Assembly (NCBI RefSeq): GCF_000376565.1
Contig: NZ_BARG01000042.1
Coordinates: forward strand, 1-64,000
Reading direction: 5' to 3'
Length of the DNA: 64,000 nucleotides
Origin: Streptomyces hokutonensis
Lineage (GTDB): Bacteria; Actinomycetota; Actinomycetes; Streptomycetales; Streptomycetaceae
Under the pieces are notes generated by a model. The model was not told the DNA's origin. It worked only from the letters and a program-made list of their open reading frames with translations, and ran no database searches. The position numbers and the translations under genes are program-made. Of this stretch, positions 26,494-35,812 are shown piece after piece; positions within the stretch are counted from its first letter, which is position 1; every line of letters starts with the position of its first letter.

Positions 26494-27960
26494 TCAAAGG
26501 GCGGCGGGCTCGGCCTGGTTGCCGACCGCCCTGCGGGGCAGCGCCAGGCACAGTGCCGCGCACAGCAGATACGCGCCGATGGCCCACGGCCCCGCGTGGA
26601 CGATCGCGTCGGTGAGGCCCTTGCCGGCGTGGGAGAAGAACGCGTTGCCGATGACGGCGACCCCGAGCGCCCCGCCGAACTGCTGGGCCGTGGAGAGGAT
26701 TCCGGAGGCACCGCCCGCCAACTCGCCCGGCACGGTGCTCAGGATGGTGTTGACCAGCGGGATGATCAGGAAGATCAGACCGGCCCCGGCGAGGAACAGA
26801 CCGGGGACCAACGGCCAGGCGCCGGTGTGCACTTGAGCGGCGTTCTGGGCCTCGTGCCGGACCCAGAACAGACCGCCCGCCATCACCAGCGCGCCCAGGA
26901 TCAGCACACCGCGGCCGAACTTCGCGACCAGCGGGTCGACCGCGGGGGCGGACAGGATCGAGCCCGCGCTGAAGGCGACCATCAGCAGACCGGCGCCGGT
27001 CGGGGTGTAGCCCTGGCCGGACTGCAGCCAGACGGTGAAGACCAGGAAGAAGCCGGACATGCCGCCGTAGAAGAGGAGTTGGACCAGCAGGCCGGCGCTG
27101 AAGGCGGGCTTGTGGAACAGGGCCGTGGGGAGGAGCGGGTGTTCGATGCCGCGTCGCTTCTCCGAGACGGTCAGGGCGACGATCGCGAGGACACCGGCGG
27201 CCAGGCAGAGCCAGCCCCACAGCGGCCAGCCGTTGGAACGGCCCTGGACCAGCGGCAGCACGATCGCGACGAGGCCCGCGGCGAGGACGCCGTTGCCGGG
27301 GAGATCCATGCGGCCGGTGAAGGCGTGGTCCTTCGACGCCGGGATCCACTTGGCGCCCAGGACCAGGACGAGGACGGCCAGCGGGAGGTTGATCACGAAG
27401 ATCGTGCGCCAGCCCCAGCCGAACAGGTCCCAGTCGGTCAGCACGCCGCCGAGCAGCACGCCCACGGCCGTGGAGAGGCCGGCGATCGCGCCGTAGAGGG
27501 CGAACGCCTTGCCGCGCTCCTCGCCGTCGAACATCGTGCGGAACGAGGCGAGGATCTGCGGCATGATCACGGCCGCGGCCACGCCCTGGAGGCCGCGCGA
27601 GGCGACGAGCACCCCGGCCGAGGGGGCCAGCGCGCTGGCCAGACTCGTCAGCGCGAACGCGGTGACGCCGAGCAGGAACAGCTTCTTGCGGCCGTAGCGG
27701 TCGCCCAGGTGCCCGGCGATGATCAGCGTGGCGGCGAAGCCGAGCATGTACGCCGACACCGTCCACTGGAGGTCGGCGGGGGTGGCCTTGAGCCCCTTGC
27801 CGATGGAGGGCAGCGCGGTGTTCACGATCGATCCGTCGATCATGTCGAGCAGCGCGGCGAGGATCATCACGAACGCCGCCGCCCATCGCTTCGGATACGG
27901 CGCCGCCCCGCCGCCGCCGTCAGCGGCTACGTTCCTCGTGTTGGTCGTGCTGGACGACAT
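26494..27960 (-). CDS. MFS drug exporter, DHA2 (14-helix) family
   Basis: The 488-residue membrane protein shows the DHA2 features: LDMIDGSIVNTALPSIG in helix 1, motif A in GHLGDRYGRKKLFLLG, and the SRGLQGVAAAVIMPQILA region. About 14 hydrophobic segments are visible. These proton antiporters expel drugs or dyes. It is divergent from a MarR regulator with palindromic sequences between, the classic pump and repressor pair. Confidence 0.93.
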   Translation of the reverse strand: MSSSTTNTRNVAADGGGGAAPYPKRWAAAFVMILAALLDMIDGSIVNTALPSIGKGLKATPADLQWTVSAYMLGFAATLIIAGHLGDRYGRKKLFLLGVTAFALTSLASALAPSAGVLVASRGLQGVAAAVIMPQILASFRTMFDGEERGKAFALYGAIAGLSTAVGVLLGGVLTDWDLFGWGWRTIFVINLPLAVLVLVLGAKWIPASKDHAFTGRMDLPGNGVLAAGLVAIVLPLVQGRSNGWPLWGWLCLAAGVLAIVALTVSEKRRGIEHPLLPTALFHKPAFSAGLLVQLLFYGGMSGFFLVFTVWLQSGQGYTPTGAGLLMVAFSAGSILSAPAVDPLVAKFGRGVLILGALVMAGGLFWVRHEAQNAAQVHTGAWPLVPGLFLAGAGLIFLIIPLVNTILSTVPGELAGGASGILSTAQQFGGALGVAVIGNAFFSHAGKGLTDAIVHAGPWAIGAYLLCAALCLALPRRAVGNQAEPAAL

Positions 27961-27981
27961 GGCTTGGACCCCTCAGTTCAG

Positions 27982-28049
27982 CTTGACTTTCATATATCTT
28001 GGCTTTCAAGCGAATGACTGCCGAGAAGTACGATGGAGGGAGATATCTC
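27982..28049. promoter_or_regulatory. Candidate MarR operators between pump and regulator
   Basis: An AT-rich segment holds CTTGA (27982) and TCAAG (ending 28010) as outer arms of one dyad. GAGATATCTC, a perfect 10-bp palindrome, lies at 28040-28049 just before the MarR start codon. CTTGACTTTC near 27982 and its inverse GAATGTCAAG at 28050-28059 repeat the same half-site. Two sites would allow control in both directions. Confidence 0.55.
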
Positions 28050-28051
28050 GA

Positions 28052-28612
28052 ATGTCAAGCGGAACGGAGTCGGGTGTGGACGCGGACTCGGGCCCGGGGT
28101 CGGTCGAAGCGCGGCTGGGCGTGGCCGTGCAGGCCTATCAGAGCGCCGTCGACGACTTCGACCGCGAGCTGGCCCGTCTCATGGGGGTCAACGAGACCGA
28201 CCTGCGCTGCCTGGAGATCCTTTTCGCGGTCGAGGAGATCACCCCGCGCGAGCTGAGCCGGCAACTGGGCCTGACCACCGGGAGCGTCACCACCATGCTC
28301 GACCGGCTGGAGAAACTCGCCTACCTCACCCGCACCCCGCACCCCGACGACCGGCGCAAGACCCTGATCCGCGTCACCCCCGAGGCGGCCCGGCGCGCCT
28401 TCGGGCTGATCGGGCCGTTCCTCGACGACGCCGGCCGGAAGGTGTTCGACCGCTACACCCCCGACCAGCTGGAACTGGTCATCGACTACCTCACCTTCTC
28501 CCGAGACGTCCAGCAGCAGCACGTCGAACGGCTGAGGGAGACGCCCGCCTCCCACCCGGCGCGGACGGGCGGCCGCCAGTCACCGGGGCCGCGCGGCGGG
28601 GCGGCGAGGTAG
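28052..28612 (+). CDS. MarR-family regulator
   Basis: The 186-residue protein carries the winged helix of the MarR class: ETDLRCLEILFAVEEITPRE, LSRQLGLTTGSVTTMLDRLE and the wing HPDDRRKTLIRVT. The C-terminal 25 residues are basic and disordered. The ATG at 28052 follows GGAGGG. It is expected to repress the divergent DHA2 pump and to release DNA on binding a phenolic or toxic ligand. Confidence 0.9.
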   Translation: MSSGTESGVDADSGPGSVEARLGVAVQAYQSAVDDFDRELARLMGVNETDLRCLEILFAVEEITPRELSRQLGLTTGSVTTMLDRLEKLAYLTRTPHPDDRRKTLIRVTPEAARRAFGLIGPFLDDAGRKVFDRYTPDQLELVIDYLTFSRDVQQQHVERLRETPASHPARTGGRQSPGPRGGAAR

Positions 28613-28624
28613 GTCCGGCCCCAC

Positions 28625-29833
28625 TCACCCCACCGCGACGCTCAGCCCCTCCAGCCCCCGGATCACGAAGTTCGGCTTGCGGACCGGGTCCGCCGCCAGG
28701 GTGAGCGTGGGGGCCCGTTCCAGCAACGCCCGCATGGAGGCGGCCAGTTCGATACGGGCCAGGGGCGCGCCGATGCAGTAGTGGATGCCCGCGCTGAAGC
28801 TGATGTGCGGGTTGTCGGCGCGGGTGAGGTCCAGGCGCTCGGGGGACGCGAAGACATCCGGGTCGTGGTTCGCGGAACCGAACAGCATCGCGATCTCCGC
28901 GCCCCTCGGGATCACCGTGCCGTCGATCTCGATCTCGTCCAGCACCCAGCGTTCGAAGAGCTGGAGCGGGGTGTCGTAGCGCATCAGCTCCTCTACGGCG
29001 GACGGGATCAGCGAGTGGTCCGCGCGTAGGGCCGCCAGCTGGCCGGGGTTGCGGAACAGCGCCCACCAGCCGTTGACCGTGGCGTTCACCGTCGCCTCGT
29101 GGCCCGCGTTGAGCAGCAGTACGGCGGTGGAGATCAGCTCCTGTTCGGTGAGGCGGTCGTCGTCCTCGTCGTGGGCCGCGATCATGCCGGAGATGAGGTC
29201 CTCGCCGGGTTCCTTGCGCCGGGCCGCGATCAACTCGCGTAGATACGAGGAGAATTCGTTCGACGCGCGGACCGCCCTGGCCGCCGTGTCCTCGGACGGG
29301 CTCAGTTCGTACATCCCGCAGATGTCCGCCGACCAGGGGCGCAGCGGGGCGCGGTCGGACTCGGGGATGCCGAGCATCTCCGCGATCACCGCGACGGGGA
29401 GCGGCTCCGCCACCTCGGTGAGCAGGTCGCCGCCGCCCCGCGCCACCAGGCCGTCCACCAGTTCATCGGCCAGCCGGCTGACGTACGGCTTGAGCTGCTC
29501 GACCGTGCGCGGGGTGAACGCCTTCGACACCAGCCGCCGGATGCGGGTGTGGTCCGGGGGCTCCAGGTCGAGCATCCCGTGGTCGTTGAGGGTGTGGAAC
29601 GGCTCGTGCTCGGGCGGCGGTGCCGTACGGCCGAAGTCCTCGTGGGTGAAACGGTGCTGGTAGGTGCGGCCCAGCCGGCGGTCCCGCAGCAGGGCCGAGA
29701 CGTCCGCGTGCCGGGGCACCAGCCACTGGTCGGTGGGCTCGTAGTGGTGCACCCGACCCCGCGCACGCAGCTCGGCGTAGGCGGGGTAGGGGTCGGCGAC
29801 GAACGCGGGGTCCCAGGGGTCAAAGGCTGCCAT
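28625..29833 (-). CDS. Cytochrome P450
   Basis: The 402-residue soluble P450 has the I-helix LLNAGHEATVNATVNG, the K-helix EELMRYDTP, and the heme loop FSAGIHYCIGAPLARIEL with the ligand cysteine. Size and pattern fit the bacterial CYP107-like class. The residue after the I-helix acidic residue is Ala rather than the usual Thr. No ferredoxin gene is adjacent, so it must borrow a redox partner. Its role could be tailoring or catabolic. Confidence 0.92.
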   Translation of the reverse strand: MAAFDPWDPAFVADPYPAYAELRARGRVHHYEPTDQWLVPRHADVSALLRDRRLGRTYQHRFTHEDFGRTAPPPEHEPFHTLNDHGMLDLEPPDHTRIRRLVSKAFTPRTVEQLKPYVSRLADELVDGLVARGGGDLLTEVAEPLPVAVIAEMLGIPESDRAPLRPWSADICGMYELSPSEDTAARAVRASNEFSSYLRELIAARRKEPGEDLISGMIAAHDEDDDRLTEQELISTAVLLLNAGHEATVNATVNGWWALFRNPGQLAALRADHSLIPSAVEELMRYDTPLQLFERWVLDEIEIDGTVIPRGAEIAMLFGSANHDPDVFASPERLDLTRADNPHISFSAGIHYCIGAPLARIELAASMRALLERAPTLTLAADPVRKPNFVIRGLEGLSVAVG

Positions 29834-29877
29834 GCACGGACGCTAGCCCGGCCGGCCCCCCTCTGACCAGGGGTGAC

Positions 29878-30330
29878 CTACGGGTTGGGCAAGGTCCACC
29901 CCTGCCAGGAGTTCGCTCCGCAGTTGCGGACGTTGATGCCGGCGTGCTCGCTCTGGTCGCCGTTGTTCTGGATGCTGAGGCACTGGTTGTTGACCTCGGT
30001 GCGCAGCCGGCCGCCGTCCTTGAACCAGCGCTGGTTGGCCAGGCCGTGGCAGTCGCCGAGCGCCTGGGCCGCCGCGTTCACCTCGCCGTTCTTGACGTCG
30101 AGACAGTGCTGTTCGGCGCCGTTGACCAGCACCTTTCCGTTCCTCCAGTACCAGAGCCGGTTGCCGGTGCCGTCGTTGCACCGCTGCACCTCGAGGTTGT
30201 CGCCGTTGGTGGCGAGGCACTTGCCGTTCAGGTGCGAGGTGATCTGGAAGTACTGCGGGAGACCCGCCGAGGCCTGGACCGGCGTGGTGCCGGCGAGCAG
30301 GGGAAGGGCCGTTCACCCGATCAGCCGCAC
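29878..30330 (-). pseudogene. Ricin-type beta-trefoil lectin with broken signal peptide
   Basis: The frame encodes a carbohydrate-binding trefoil: NRLWYWRNGKVLVNG, QHCLDVKNG, NQRWFKDGG and QCLSIQNN show the recurrent Q-x-W and C-L repeats. Upstream, the same frame reads LPLLAGTTPVQASAGLPQYF, a signal-peptide end, but a TGA stops it five codons after the only early GTG at 30330. The first Met inside the remaining frame (30189) would remove export and one lobe. I therefore treat it as a pseudogene; a sequence error is the alternative. Confidence 0.65.
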
Positions 30331-30393
30331 GCGTTCACCGCAGAAACGATCACCACACGCCGGTGCCGGCTCCCGCCTCCTACCCCCTTCCTC

Positions 30394-31062
30394 CTACCCC
30401 GGCGTCACCAGCCGCGCCTCGTACGCGAACACCGCCGCCTGCGTCCGGTCCCGCAGCCCCAACTTCACCAGGACACGGCTGACATGGGTCTTGATCGTCG
30501 ACTCGGCGACCACCAGCCGCTCGGCGATCTCCACGTTCGACAGCCCCTGCGCGATGAGGACCAGCACCTCCGTCTCCCGCTCGGTCAGCTCTCCGTACGC
30601 CGCCTGCTGCGCGGCCGCTATCAGCCGGGGCGACTCGGACAGCTTCGAGAACTCCGTGATCAGCCGCTTGGTCACGGAGGGCGCCAGCAGCGCCTCGCCG
30701 GCCGCCACCACCCGCACCCCGTCGGCCAGTTGGCGTGCCGAGGCGTCCTTGAGCAGGAAACCGGAGGCTCCCGCGCGCAGCGCCTGGTACACGTACTCGT
30801 CGAGGTCGAAGGTGGTGAGCACCAGCACCTTCGCCGCGCCGTCCGCCGCGACGATCTCCCGGGTCGCCTCGATGCCGTTCATCTCGGGCATCCGGATGTC
30901 CATCAGGACGACGTCCGGGGCCAGTTCACGCACCCGCTCGACCGCGTCCCGTCCGTTCACCGCCTCGCCGACGACCTCGATGTCCGGCATCGCGCCCAAC
31001 AGGACCGAGAAGCCCTCGCGCACCATCATCTGGTCGTCCGCGATCAGCACGCGGATCGTCAT
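30394..31062 (-). CDS. NarL/LuxR-type response regulator (system 1)
   Basis: The 222-residue protein has an N-terminal receiver with the acidic pair IADDQMMV, the phosphorylatable Asp in DVVLMDIRMP and Lys in GFLLKDAS. A LuxR helix-turn-helix follows (LTERETEVLVLIAQGLSNVE). It is translationally coupled to the kinase gene upstream (ATGA). It is a close paralogue of the regulator at 32507-33184. Confidence 0.95.
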   Translation of the reverse strand: MTIRVLIADDQMMVREGFSVLLGAMPDIEVVGEAVNGRDAVERVRELAPDVVLMDIRMPEMNGIEATREIVAADGAAKVLVLTTFDLDEYVYQALRAGASGFLLKDASARQLADGVRVVAAGEALLAPSVTKRLITEFSKLSESPRLIAAAQQAAYGELTERETEVLVLIAQGLSNVEIAERLVVAESTIKTHVSRVLVKLGLRDRTQAAVFAYEARLVTPG

Positions 31063-32411
31063 GCCTCACCTTCGCTCGCACTCGGAACCGGCAGGAACAC
31101 CGTCACCTCGTAGCCACCGTCCTCCGCCGGGGCCGCCGTCATCTCGCCGTTCAGCATGGAGACCCGCTCCCGCATCCCCGTGATGCCGTGCCCCGCGCCG
31201 GGCGAGGGCTTCACCAGACTCGGTTCGGGTATCGGGCCGTTGACTATCCGCAGGCCCAACCCGCCCAGCACATAACCGATCTCCACCCGGGCACTCGCAC
31301 CCGGCGCGTGCCGCAGGGTGTTGCTCAACGCCTCCTGCACTATCCGGTACGCCGACAGCTCGACGCCCTGCGGGAGTTCACGCACCGCCCCCGTCACCGC
31401 CTTCTCCACACTCAGACCGGCGTCGCGCACATTGGCCAGCAGCGCGTCCATGTCGGCGAGGGTGGGCTGCGGGGCGTCCGGCGCCTCGTAGTCCTCCGCG
31501 CGCACCACGCCCAGGACGCGGCGCAGTTCGGTCAGCGCCGCCACCGCGTTCTCCCGGATCGTGACGAACGCTCGCTCCAGCTCCGGCGGCGGGTTCTCCA
31601 CCCGGTAGGGCGCGGCCTCCGCCTGGATGGCGACCACCGACATGTGGTGGGCCACCACGTCGTGCAGCTCACGGGCGATCGTCGTGCGCTCCTCCAGGAG
31701 GGTGCGCCGGGACCGCTCGTGCGCCGTCACCGTCTGCTGCGCGGTCACCTCCTGCCGGGCCTCCCGGCGTATCTGCCAGACGGCGACACCGAGCAGCACG
31801 AACGCGGAGGGCAGCAGGAGCTGTGCCGTGTCCGAACCGAAGGCGTGATTGCCCGCGGAGACCATGTCGGCGGCGATGCCGTAGACCGCCGTCAGCGCCC
31901 ACATCCAGGCGGCCGTGCGCGGTCGGGTGCGTATCGCCACGATCGTGAGCACGAACAGATGGCAGGCGAAGCTGCCGGCCAGCCACGGCCACTCGCCGTC
32001 CCACTCGGACCCCAGAAAGAGGGCGACCGGAGTCGCGGCCATGGAGAGCCAGAACGCACCGACCGGTCGCACCATGGTCAGCAGCACAGGCACCAGGGCG
32101 AGCAGGCCGAGCATCGCGTTGGTCCCCGCGCCGAGCATCGCGCTGTTCGACGCGATGAGCATGGCGAGCAGGCCGGCGGCGGCGATCAGAGCGTGCGGGC
32201 TCCAGGCCGCGTACTCCCTGAATCGGCCCTTGAAGCGCCGGGTCAGCGGGCCGTCGGCGGTGGAGGGGAGCAGCGGGCGGTAGGCGAAGGCGTCGTGGAA
32301 CAGGTCCTGCCGCAGTCCGCGCAGGGCGTCCGCGGCAAGCCTGAACTCCGGGCTGCGCGGCTTGGCCCCGCCCGTCGGCGGCAACTGCTGGGTCGTCTCG
32401 GTCACATTCAA
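31059..32411 (-). CDS. Sensor histidine kinase, NarL type (system 1)
   Basis: The 450-residue kinase has several N-terminal membrane segments (about residues 75-215) with short loops, implying membrane-level sensing. The HisKA_3 box TIARELHDVVAHHMSVVAIQ carries the phospho-acceptor histidine. The ATPase domain ends with the G-box GAGHGITGMRERV. It is the first gene of the pair with the regulator and has the paralogue at 33181-34611. Confidence 0.93.
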   Translation of the reverse strand: MNVTETTQQLPPTGGAKPRSPEFRLAADALRGLRQDLFHDAFAYRPLLPSTADGPLTRRFKGRFREYAAWSPHALIAAAGLLAMLIASNSAMLGAGTNAMLGLLALVPVLLTMVRPVGAFWLSMAATPVALFLGSEWDGEWPWLAGSFACHLFVLTIVAIRTRPRTAAWMWALTAVYGIAADMVSAGNHAFGSDTAQLLLPSAFVLLGVAVWQIRREARQEVTAQQTVTAHERSRRTLLEERTTIARELHDVVAHHMSVVAIQAEAAPYRVENPPPELERAFVTIRENAVAALTELRRVLGVVRAEDYEAPDAPQPTLADMDALLANVRDAGLSVEKAVTGAVRELPQGVELSAYRIVQEALSNTLRHAPGASARVEIGYVLGGLGLRIVNGPIPEPSLVKPSPGAGHGITGMRERVSMLNGEMTAAPAEDGGYEVTVFLPVPSASEGEA

Positions 32412-32470
32412 AACGGTAGGCGGAAGGGCGGGTAGCCGTCGTCACCTGTGAGAAGGGTCCTGGGACGTCC

Positions 32471-32491
32471 CTCTCAAGTACTACGGGTATG
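32471..32491. promoter_or_regulatory. Shared 21-bp box upstream of two-component operon 1
   Basis: The sequence CTCTCA-A-GTACTACGGGTATG lies 60 bases upstream of the system 1 kinase start. The same sequence with one change (G for A at position 7) occurs at 37003-37023 upstream of the operon containing system 2, in the same orientation. Recurrence at two paralogous loci suggests a binding site for the LuxR-type regulators or a promoter element. Confidence 0.6.
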
Positions 32492-32506
32492 CCCGACGAC
32501 CGGGCT

Positions 32507-33184
32507 TCAACGCCCCCCGCCCGGCCGCACCAACCCCGACTCGTACGCGAACACCGCCGCCTGTGTGCGGTCCCGCAGGCCCAACTTCACCAGGATGCGG
32601 CCGACATGGGTCTTCACGGTCTGCTCGGCGACGACCAGGTGCTCGGCGATCTCCGCGTTGGACAGGCCCTGCGCGATCAGCGCGAGCACCTCCGTCTCGC
32701 GTTCGGTGAGGTCGCCGACGCGTGACTTGAGGGGGGCGCGCGGTGTCCCGTTCAGGCGGGAGAACTCGGCGATCAGCCGGCGGGTGACGCCCGGCGCGAG
32801 CAGTGCGTCACCGGCGGCCACCACCCGTACCGCCTCTGCCAGTTGCTCCGCCGACGCGTCCTTGAGGAGGAACCCGGAGGCACCGGCGCGCAGCGCCTCG
32901 TACACGTACTCGTCGAGGTCGAAGGTGGTGAGCACCAGGACCTTGATGTGCGGGGTCGCCTCCGTGATGCGGCGGGTGGCCTCGATACCGCCGAGCTCGG
33001 GCATGCGGATGTCCATGAGGACGACGTCCGGGGCGAGTTCGGCCACCTTGGCCACCGCGTCCAGGCCGTCGACCGCCTGGCCGACCACCTCTATGCCGGG
33101 CTGGGCGTTCAGCAGCACGGTGAAGCCCTGGCGGACCATCTGCTGGTCGTCGGCGATGAGTACACGGATGGTGCCGCTCGTCAT
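32507..33184 (-). CDS. NarL/LuxR-type response regulator (system 2)
   Basis: The 225-residue receiver-LuxR protein shows LIADDQQMVRQGF, the Asp in DVVLMDIRMPELGG, Lys in GFLLKDASAEQ and the helix-turn-helix LTERETEVLALIAQGLSNAE. It is nearly superimposable on the system 1 regulator over the whole length. The start overlaps the kinase stop (ATGA). It is the last gene of a four-gene unit. Confidence 0.95.
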   Translation of the reverse strand: MTSGTIRVLIADDQQMVRQGFTVLLNAQPGIEVVGQAVDGLDAVAKVAELAPDVVLMDIRMPELGGIEATRRITEATPHIKVLVLTTFDLDEYVYEALRAGASGFLLKDASAEQLAEAVRVVAAGDALLAPGVTRRLIAEFSRLNGTPRAPLKSRVGDLTERETEVLALIAQGLSNAEIAEHLVVAEQTVKTHVGRILVKLGLRDRTQAAVFAYESGLVRPGGGR

Positions 33185-34611
33185 GGGGTGTCGTCTCCTG
33201 TCGGGAAGATGATCTCGGGGGCGGCGGGGCTGTCGGGGGCATCGGGTCCGTCGACACCGTCCGGTCCGTCGGGGTCGTGGGGGCCGTGGGGTCCCTCGGG
33301 TTCGTCGGGGAGTGCGACGCCGTCCCTGGGGAGGAACGCGACGACCGCGAAGCCGCCCTGGAACGTTCTCGCCGCGGTCAGGTGTCCGCCGAGCATCGCC
33401 GCGCGCTCCCGCATGCCGAGCAGGCCGTGCCCGGCGCCCGGGGAGGGCGGGGCAGCCTGCTGGGGGCGGGAGTTGGTGACGAACAGCCGCAGTCCGTCGG
33501 GGTCGTGGGCGATCTCGACGGCGACCGTGGAACCGGGGGCGTGCCGCAGCGCGTTGCTCAGGGCCTCCTGGACGATCCGGTACGCCGACAGCTCCACGCC
33601 GGGTGCCAGCGGGCGCACCTCGCCCCTGACGTCGCCGCGCACGTCGAGACCGGCGGCCCGGGTGTTCTCTATCAGGGCGTCCAGGCGGTCGAGGGTGGGC
33701 TGCGGGGCGTCGGGGGCTACACCGGTGCCGGGGCCGCCCAGGGCGTAGGGGTCGTCGGGATACTCCGGGTTCTCCGAGCGGAGCACGCCGAGGACCCGGC
33801 GCAGTTCGGCGAGAGCCTCGAGGGCGTTCTGTCTGATGCCGGCGAGGTTCTCCTTGAGTTCCTCCGAGGGGTTCTCGACCAGAAGGGGCGCCACTTGGGC
33901 CTGGATGGAGATCACCGACATGTGGTGGGCGACCACGTCGTGCAGCTCGCGGGCGATACGGCTGCGCTCCTCAAGCAGTGTGCGGCGGTTGCGCTCCTCC
34001 GCCGTGATCGTGACCTGCTCCACGAGCTGGGTACGGGCCTCGCTGCGTCCGCGCAGGGCGGTGCCGATGAGGACGGCCACCGCGCAGACGGCCAGCGCGA
34101 CCATGCCCGTCGAGGAGTAGTGCTGGGCGCCGACGAGACCCTGGATGACGAACGTCGTCAGGGCGGTCGCGGCCAGCGCCGCGAGAGCCTTGCGGGTGGG
34201 CACACGCAGGGCCACGAACAGCAGGACTACGGCCTGCACTACGACTTCGGTGGTGCTCCAGGGCCAGTCGGGACCGGGGGTCGAGCCCGGGAGGGGATTC
34301 ATGGTGGGGAGGGGATCCATGGCAGCACGCACGGTCAGCGCGGTGAAGGCCGTCGCGGTGAGGGACAGGGCCCAGGCCGGGACGGGCCGACGCAGGGCGA
34401 GGACCAGGGCGACGCCCTGCGCGAAACCGGCCAACACGCTCTGGAACACGCCCAGTTTGTACGCGCTCAGCATCTCGTCCGTGCCGGACAGGGAGAGGCC
34501 GAGAGCGGCGAGGGAGACGAGGACGTACGCGATGTAACGCAGCCAGCGGTGTCCGGGGAACAGGACGGGTGCGGTCTTCGGGGACCCGGCACCGTCGGCG
34601 GCTGCGTTCAC
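33181..34611 (-). CDS. Sensor histidine kinase, NarL type (system 2)
   Basis: The 476-residue kinase has an N-terminal membrane region (about residues 20-180) and the HisKA_3 box RIARELHDVVAHHMSVISIQ. The ATPase domain has GAGHGLLGMRERA, and an Asp/Pro/Gly-rich tail follows. I preferred the GTG at 34611, with AGGG eight bases upstream, over one at 34629 that overlaps the acyltransferase. It partners the regulator that follows. Confidence 0.9.
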   Translation of the reverse strand: MNAAADGAGSPKTAPVLFPGHRWLRYIAYVLVSLAALGLSLSGTDEMLSAYKLGVFQSVLAGFAQGVALVLALRRPVPAWALSLTATAFTALTVRAAMDPLPTMNPLPGSTPGPDWPWSTTEVVVQAVVLLFVALRVPTRKALAALAATALTTFVIQGLVGAQHYSSTGMVALAVCAVAVLIGTALRGRSEARTQLVEQVTITAEERNRRTLLEERSRIARELHDVVAHHMSVISIQAQVAPLLVENPSEELKENLAGIRQNALEALAELRRVLGVLRSENPEYPDDPYALGGPGTGVAPDAPQPTLDRLDALIENTRAAGLDVRGDVRGEVRPLAPGVELSAYRIVQEALSNALRHAPGSTVAVEIAHDPDGLRLFVTNSRPQQAAPPSPGAGHGLLGMRERAAMLGGHLTAARTFQGGFAVVAFLPRDGVALPDEPEGPHGPHDPDGPDGVDGPDAPDSPAAPEIIFPTGDDTP

Positions 34612-34621
34612 CCGGTCAACC

Positions 34622-35812
34622 CTAGGCACGGCGAGGGCTCTTCGCTGTCGGGTGGGGCGGGTGGGTGTGGGTGCGGGCGACCCGTGAGCGGCGTGACGGG
34701 TGGCGCACCGGACCCTGTTCGTAGATCCGGAACGCCGCCCAGCAGACCGTCAGCGTCAGTGCGAACACCGGGAGCCAGGCCAGTCGGGCCGCGACCCAGG
34801 TCAGGTCGTCGGGGCGGGTGTGCAGGCCGGGCAGATGACCGGCGGGCAGGGTCGCGGCCGTGGTGGCCATCAGGGCCGTCTGGTGCCAGAGGAAGACCGT
34901 CATCGCCGAGAGGTTGACCAGGGCCACCGCCGACCAGGCGAGGGGGCGGCGCAGCGCGCGGCGCAGCCGGTCCCGGAGCAGCAGGGCCACGCCGCACTGG
35001 GCCAGGCCGAAGGTGACGGCGGCCAGGGTCGGCGGGTCCAGGTTGGAGATCGTGGTGCCGGGGACGCCGACCATCGACGCCGGGTAGCCCGCCCAGAGAA
35101 CGAGGGCCGCCGTCGCCGCCGCACCGCCGGTCAGGAGGACCCAGCCCGCCCGGGCCCGGTCCAACTCGCCCCGGGTCCAGGCCGCGCCGAGGGTGTAGGG
35201 CACGAGCCAGCCCACCGCCACATTGACCCAGCCGAGCCAGGACGGGCCGCCGAGTCCGAAACGGATCAGGTCCACGTGCAGTACGACGGCCAGCGGCCAC
35301 AGCGGGTTGAGCCGGGTCAGCAGCGGGGTGGCCGCCGTCAGGCCCGCGAACACGACCAGGAACCACATCGGTGACAACGCCAGTTTGACGAGGGCGCGGA
35401 CCGTGTCGAAGTCCGTGCCGGACAGGAGCAGCGCGAGAGCCGTCACCGTCCACACGACGAGCACGGCGGCGACCGGGGTGAACAGCCGGGCCAGCCGGGC
35501 GGCCAGCCACTGGCCGTACGTCGTGCCCCGGGCGCGTGCGGAGGCGTAACCCCGGGTCGCCACATGGCCGCCGACCAGGAAGAACACCGCCAGTGTCTGG
35601 AAGACCCAGGAGATGGGCGCCAGCCACGGCATGTCCCGCAACGGGCTCGCCGTGTGGAGGGTGCCGCCGTCGGCGACCAGCGCGGTCACCAGCCAGTGCC
35701 CCAGGACGACACCGAGGATCGCGAAGGCGCGCAGGGCGTCCACGGCACGGTCCCGGTCGGTCGGGGTCGCGGCGTCGAGGCGGACGGCGGCCCGGCTGAG
35801 TCGTTCACGCAT
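34622..35812 (-). CDS. Acyltransferase 3 family membrane protein
   Basis: The 396-residue protein begins with the acyltransferase 3 signature RDRAVDALRAFAILGVVLGHW, has about 10-11 membrane segments, and includes WFLVVFAGLTAATPL and FLWHQTALM. Such enzymes O-acylate surface sugars or lipids from the cytoplasmic face. It overlaps the upstream hydrolase by 8 bp and adjoins the histidine kinase, so it is probably part of the same signal-controlled unit. Confidence 0.88.
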   Translation of the reverse strand: MRERLSRAAVRLDAATPTDRDRAVDALRAFAILGVVLGHWLVTALVADGGTLHTASPLRDMPWLAPISWVFQTLAVFFLVGGHVATRGYASARARGTTYGQWLAARLARLFTPVAAVLVVWTVTALALLLSGTDFDTVRALVKLALSPMWFLVVFAGLTAATPLLTRLNPLWPLAVVLHVDLIRFGLGGPSWLGWVNVAVGWLVPYTLGAAWTRGELDRARAGWVLLTGGAAATAALVLWAGYPASMVGVPGTTISNLDPPTLAAVTFGLAQCGVALLLRDRLRRALRRPLAWSAVALVNLSAMTVFLWHQTALMATTAATLPAGHLPGLHTRPDDLTWVAARLAWLPVFALTLTVCWAAFRIYEQGPVRHPSRRSRVARTHTHPPHPTAKSPRRA

